Assembly (NCBI GenBank): GCA_049700435.1
Contig: JBNAVK010000012.1
Span: forward strand, 1-32,718
Length of the DNA: 32,718 nucleotides
Reading direction: 5' to 3'
From: JAVZLH01 sp049700435
GTDB lineage: Archaea > Thermoproteota > Bathyarchaeia > Bathyarchaeales > Bathycorpusculaceae
Positions 30,455-32,718 of this stretch are shown in pieces. The position numbers and the translations under genes were made by a program. The notes under the pieces are model-generated. The model did no database searches. It was not told the DNA's origin and saw only the letters and a list, made by a program, of their open reading frames with translations. Within the stretch, counting starts at the first letter, position 1. Every line of letters starts with the position of its first letter.

Positions 30455-31492
30455 TTATCGTTTTTCGTTCGTAAATATGCCATTAATCTCTTTCTTTTTA
30501 GATGCAGCAGAAGAGTTTGGCGCGCTTTTGTGCTTCTCTTCTAGGCTCAAAACAAAGGTAAACAGCGGGTAAATGCATTGTTTGATGACTGGAAAAATTG
30601 AAGCGTGTTTTCTTAGATCTATGGCTATCTTTGTGTATTTTGTTGCGTTGGCAAACACGTCTGGCGTGTAGCCATCACCCGGCCAATCATCGTATATATC
30701 AGGCCCTAGCGGTATTGTGTCGTTAAATCCTATTTGCCGATAATATTCTATGGCGAGTCCAACAACTTTTAGTTCCCCAGGTTTAATATGCAACCCATCC
30801 TGTGTTATATCTTGTGGGTTTAGTTCAAAGCCAAATTCGAAGTACTGTGTTCCATCGAGAGGATTGTAGCCAACTGTCGATTTATTAAAATATTTGAAAA
30901 TTATGTTGTAAAGGCTAGATCTGTCGTCGTCGAGGTCCCAATACGCCTCAGTTTTTAAGCTCGGGCGTCTCTCAAACCACTCAGTCGCCGTTGAAGACAG
31001 CGAATCGTTCCAATACCAGTCGAGAACCCAAGCGTCCTTAATCAATTCACGGTTGTTCTCTATGCCTATTACAATTAAAGCCGACTTGGCATCTTCGGGA
31101 GTGGTTAACTTTCCATCGTTATCTGTATCAAAGTATAATACAAGTGCGTCTGGAAACCACCATCCATCAGGAAAAGAATATGGATTAGGTCCAACATGCC
31201 AAACTGCTGCTCCAACAAAAAAGGCTTCATCGTCATGACCAAGATAGATATCAACGGGATGCATTTCGCCATTTTCAAAAGTAAAATTCACAGTTAAATG
31301 CGTGGCTTTTTTCCATTCATCCGTTTCCAGAACACCATCAAATAAAGGCGCATCCATAGTGTTAACAATAATTGCATCTTTTGGGATTCCTAGAAGGGTG
31401 CTGTAAAAAAGAATACGTATGATGAGGATAGCAAGAATTAAAAACAATACAATGAACGTTAGAAAAATAGGGTACTTCCACTTGACCATCAA
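30455..31492 (-). CDS. Membrane-anchored extracellular CBM9/DOMON-like protein with an EF-hand loop
   Basis: The 345-residue protein has an N-terminal hydrophobic anchor at about 10-31. Its extracellular part from residue 40 opens with PLFDGVLETDEWKKATHLTVNF and VDIYLGHDDEAFFVGAAV, the beta-sandwich pattern of CBM9/DOMON-like domains that bind sugar or haem. A canonical Ca-binding loop lies at residues 122-133 (Asp122, 124, 126, Gly127, Leu129, Glu133), inside strand-rich YFDTDNDGKL. The C-terminal 40 residues include a second hydrophobic stretch (CIYPLFTFVLSL at about 307-318) and a basic, Ser/Lys-rich end, so the chain may span the membrane twice. It lies next to a secreted protein gene, 11 nt apart on the same strand. 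No enzyme motif is seen. Confidence 0.68.
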   Translation of the reverse strand: MMVKWKYPIFLTFIVLFLILAILIIRILFYSTLLGIPKDAIIVNTMDAPLFDGVLETDEWKKATHLTVNFTFENGEMHPVDIYLGHDDEAFFVGAAVWHVGPNPYSFPDGWWFPDALVLYFDTDNDGKLTTPEDAKSALIVIGIENNRELIKDAWVLDWYWNDSLSSTATEWFERRPSLKTEAYWDLDDDRSSLYNIIFKYFNKSTVGYNPLDGTQYFEFGFELNPQDITQDGLHIKPGELKVVGLAIEYYRQIGFNDTIPLGPDIYDDWPGDGYTPDVFANATKYTKIAIDLRKHASIFPVIKQCIYPLFTFVLSLEEKHKSAPNSSAASKKKEINGIFTNEKR

Positions 31493-31503
31493 GCAACCAT
31501 TTC

Positions 31504-32409
31504 CTAGTATTCTTGCCAGATATGAACTATATAATTTGATTCGACATATATGAGAAAGCTATGCGTCACATAATCTGTATTATGTATCTTCCAGTCAACT
31601 CTTACCGTATAGCCTGATTCCACCGATAACGTTTCTTCCAACGGAAATGACGCACTTACCCCCATTATGCTGAACCCTACGCTGACTTTCAATCCTTTCT
31701 GAAGCGCTATACTACCGGACTCATAAAAGTAACCGGATACAGTTCTTCCGGGAGCAATGATTTCCCTTTGCCCTTGTGGGCTTAAATACTCAGATACATA
31801 AGGACCTGTCCGGTAAATCTTCCCCAGACTCCTTATGAATGCGTCGAGAAGCTTACCACTCGCATCATAAACACCAGAGGCTTTTGCAAATCTCTGGCGA
31901 ACTGTTGGACTTCCTCCAGGTGCCACAAAGGATGTTCCCACTTCCTCGGTGAAAACCACATCAGTTCCCAACATGCCCGTCCAAGCATGAACGATTATCG
32001 TGTGCTTAAACCCCTCTGTGTATATCACTTCAGCGTATATAGTGTTGGGAAAAGCTGCAGCCAACGTTATCCACGCATCTGCGTCATCTGCAAGTTGGAA
32101 GTCAACACGAGTTGGGCGACTGCCGCTAGTAGAAGCTTTCTTCTGCTGTGTCAAGTAGCCCTCTTTGCTGGCAGTCATAAGAGTAGAATAAGCTTGTCCC
32201 GTAAATATGTAGTAGTAACCGCTAGAATCAGTGTAGCTTGTATAATCACCTGCTTGAACCTTGACGCCTGGAATGCCTATGTCCCTATTATCCTTAACAT
32301 AACCATAAAAACCACCATTTGGTATATACCTAGGTTCAGCTGCAGAAGCGCTTAAAACAAGGAGCAAGCAAAAGGGCAGAATCAAACTAATGTAGGTTAT
32401 TCTTCGCAT
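31504..32409 (-). CDS. Secreted protein with carboxypeptidase-regulatory-like beta-sandwich
   Basis: The 301-residue protein has a clear signal peptide: basic start (MRR), hydrophobic core at about 5-20 and probable cleavage after ASAA-E near residue 24. Residues 32-107 form a carboxypeptidase-regulatory-like domain: GGFYGYVKDNRDIGIPGVKV, then SYTDSSGYYYIF and a TRVDFQL end. The rest is beta-rich with many Tyr/Ser/Thr, ending in DWKIHNTDYVTHSFLIYV. No catalytic triad or zinc site is visible, so it is likely structural, adhesive or ligand-binding at the cell surface. ATG 32409 follows GAGGGG by 8 nt, and a TATA-like TTTAAATA at 32444-32451 lies upstream. It precedes the CBM9/DOMON-like gene and is probably co-transcribed with it. 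Confidence 0.7.
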   Translation of the reverse strand: MRRITYISLILPFCLLLVLSASAAEPRYIPNGGFYGYVKDNRDIGIPGVKVQAGDYTSYTDSSGYYYIFTGQAYSTLMTASKEGYLTQQKKASTSGSRPTRVDFQLADDADAWITLAAAFPNTIYAEVIYTEGFKHTIIVHAWTGMLGTDVVFTEEVGTSFVAPGGSPTVRQRFAKASGVYDASGKLLDAFIRSLGKIYRTGPYVSEYLSPQGQREIIAPGRTVSGYFYESGSIALQKGLKVSVGFSIMGVSASFPLEETLSVESGYTVRVDWKIHNTDYVTHSFLIYVESNYIVHIWQEY

Positions 32410-32489
32410 ATTTTTATCCCCTCACAAATATTGCAGTGTTTTTTATTTAAAAAGGTTATTGCCTATTTCATGTCTTTTTTTTATTATTT

Positions 32490-32497
32490 AAAAAAAA
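32490..32497 (-). terminator. Poly-T terminator (minus strand), with a mirrored plus-strand T8 at 32475-32482
   Basis: Eight T residues on the minus strand lie 3 nt after the stop of the small frame at 32501-32674. Archaeal RNA polymerase commonly stops at such tracts. The nearby plus-strand T8 makes the pair roughly symmetrical. Confidence 0.4.
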
Positions 32498-32500
32498 GCA

Positions 32501-32674
32501 TTATTTTTGCATCAAAAATGAAGCCATGCCAGCTCGAAACGTCAAATTATTTAACCAAGATGCATTACGATTAAGAAGCGCCGGGGGAAGGGATTTCAAC
32601 ACCAATTTACCAGCAAAAATACTATTTTCATAGATGCCTTGCAGGAGTTCAAATTTTATAGGCAAAATATTCAT
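32501..32674 (-). CDS. Possible 57-residue protein or fragment
   Basis: An ATG-started minus-strand frame of 57 codons ends just before a T8 terminator-like tract. An in-frame TAG lies two codons before the ATG, and there is no ribosome site, so expression is doubtful. The predicted peptide (NILPIKFELLQGIYENSIF at residues 2-20, ending FRAGMASFLMQK) matches nothing recognised and could be a decayed end of an older gene. Length alone is compatible with chance in AT-rich DNA. Confidence 0.25.
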   Translation of the reverse strand: MNILPIKFELLQGIYENSIFAGKLVLKSLPPALLNRNASWLNNLTFRAGMASFLMQK

Positions 32675-32718
32675 AATCTAGAACAATTTTGAAAAATCGT
32701 CATATACTTTCTTTCTAT

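Larger units (their letters stand above)
32410..32718. other. AT-rich right-edge spacer: promoter, T-tract terminator and a possible small ORF
   Basis: It holds the TATA-like element for the secreted protein gene (32444-32451), then a T8 tract at 32475-32482 and an A8 tract at 32490-32497, which is a T8 tract on the minus strand. Such tracts are typical archaeal terminators and could serve either strand. Upstream of the A8 tract lies the possible 57-codon minus-strand frame at 32501-32674. No other gene is seen. Confidence 0.4.

Noticed and set aside
1..32718. tRNA, rRNA, CRISPR arrays, insertion sequences or integrase/attachment sites
   Set aside because: Spacers were read on both strands and none showed a cloverleaf-type fold, repeat-spacer pattern, terminal inverted repeats with a transposase, or a recombinase gene.

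Overview
The window reads as a chromosomal segment of a mesophilic-to-moderately thermophilic archaeon, most plausibly of the Bathyarchaeia/Thermoproteota type. That lineage guess is an inference from family resemblance, not a computed placement. The archaeal assignment itself is firmer: there is a Hel308 helicase, a TrmB-family regulator, an F420-ligase (CofE)-like protein, an ADP-forming acyl-CoA synthetase alpha subunit and a long-form archaeal RmlA. TATA boxes lie about 25 nt before several starts, Shine-Dalgarno and apparently leaderless starts are mixed, and TTG/GTG starts are frequent. No tRNA, rRNA, CRISPR array, insertion sequence or integrase was recognised.

Layout. (1) 1-543: the 3' end of an FAD-dependent amine-oxidase/UDP-galactopyranose-mutase-like protein. 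(2) 566-4990, minus strand: a tightly packed nucleotide-sugar operon in the order rmlA, rmlC-like epimerase, SDR epimerase/dehydratase, rmlD, malate dehydrogenase. (3) 5069-12570: a surface-glycan assembly island with four GT-A glycosyltransferases (one needing an ATT start), a UDP-sugar 4-epimerase, a fused Alg14/Alg13-like glycosyltransferase and a MOP-family flippase. (4) 12576-14091: a TrmB-like regulator divergent from a four-helix membrane protein, with a palindromic TATA element and ATTC repeats between them. (5) 14188-18214: two unrecognised proteins converging on a VWA-domain protein and a NorQ/CbbQ-type MoxR AAA+ ATPase. (6) 18305-21547: an Fe-S/sulfur operon of NifS/IscS-like desulfurase, IscU scaffold, SufS desulfurase and a small coupled protein. 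(7) 21874-24588: a small two-helix membrane protein and, divergently, Hel308. (8) 24585-27674: operon thyX, cofE-like, acyl-CoA synthetase alpha. (9) 27749-32409: a possible PD-(D/E)XK protein, an HtpX-like protease carrying an EF-hand loop, an epoxide-hydrolase-like enzyme, a membrane-anchored CBM9/DOMON-like protein that also has an EF-hand loop, and a secreted carboxypeptidase-regulatory-domain protein.

How it fits together. Regions 2 and 3 probably make and flip a rhamnose-containing lipid-linked glycan for S-layer or other surface proteins: RmlA/C/D supply the sugar, the GT2 enzymes and the Alg13/14-like protein build the chain, and the Wzx-like protein flips it. No canonical RmlB dehydratase is in the window. 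Region 6 mobilises sulfur from cysteine onto one scaffold using two different desulfurases.

The best candidates for something not yet described are the orphan NorQ/NorD-like ATPase-VWA pair with its two unknown neighbours, the EF-hand loop in an HtpX protease beside a second EF-hand-bearing surface protein, the glycosyltransferase whose only sensible start is ATT, and the substituted active site of the NifS-like desulfurase. None of these could be tested by database search here.
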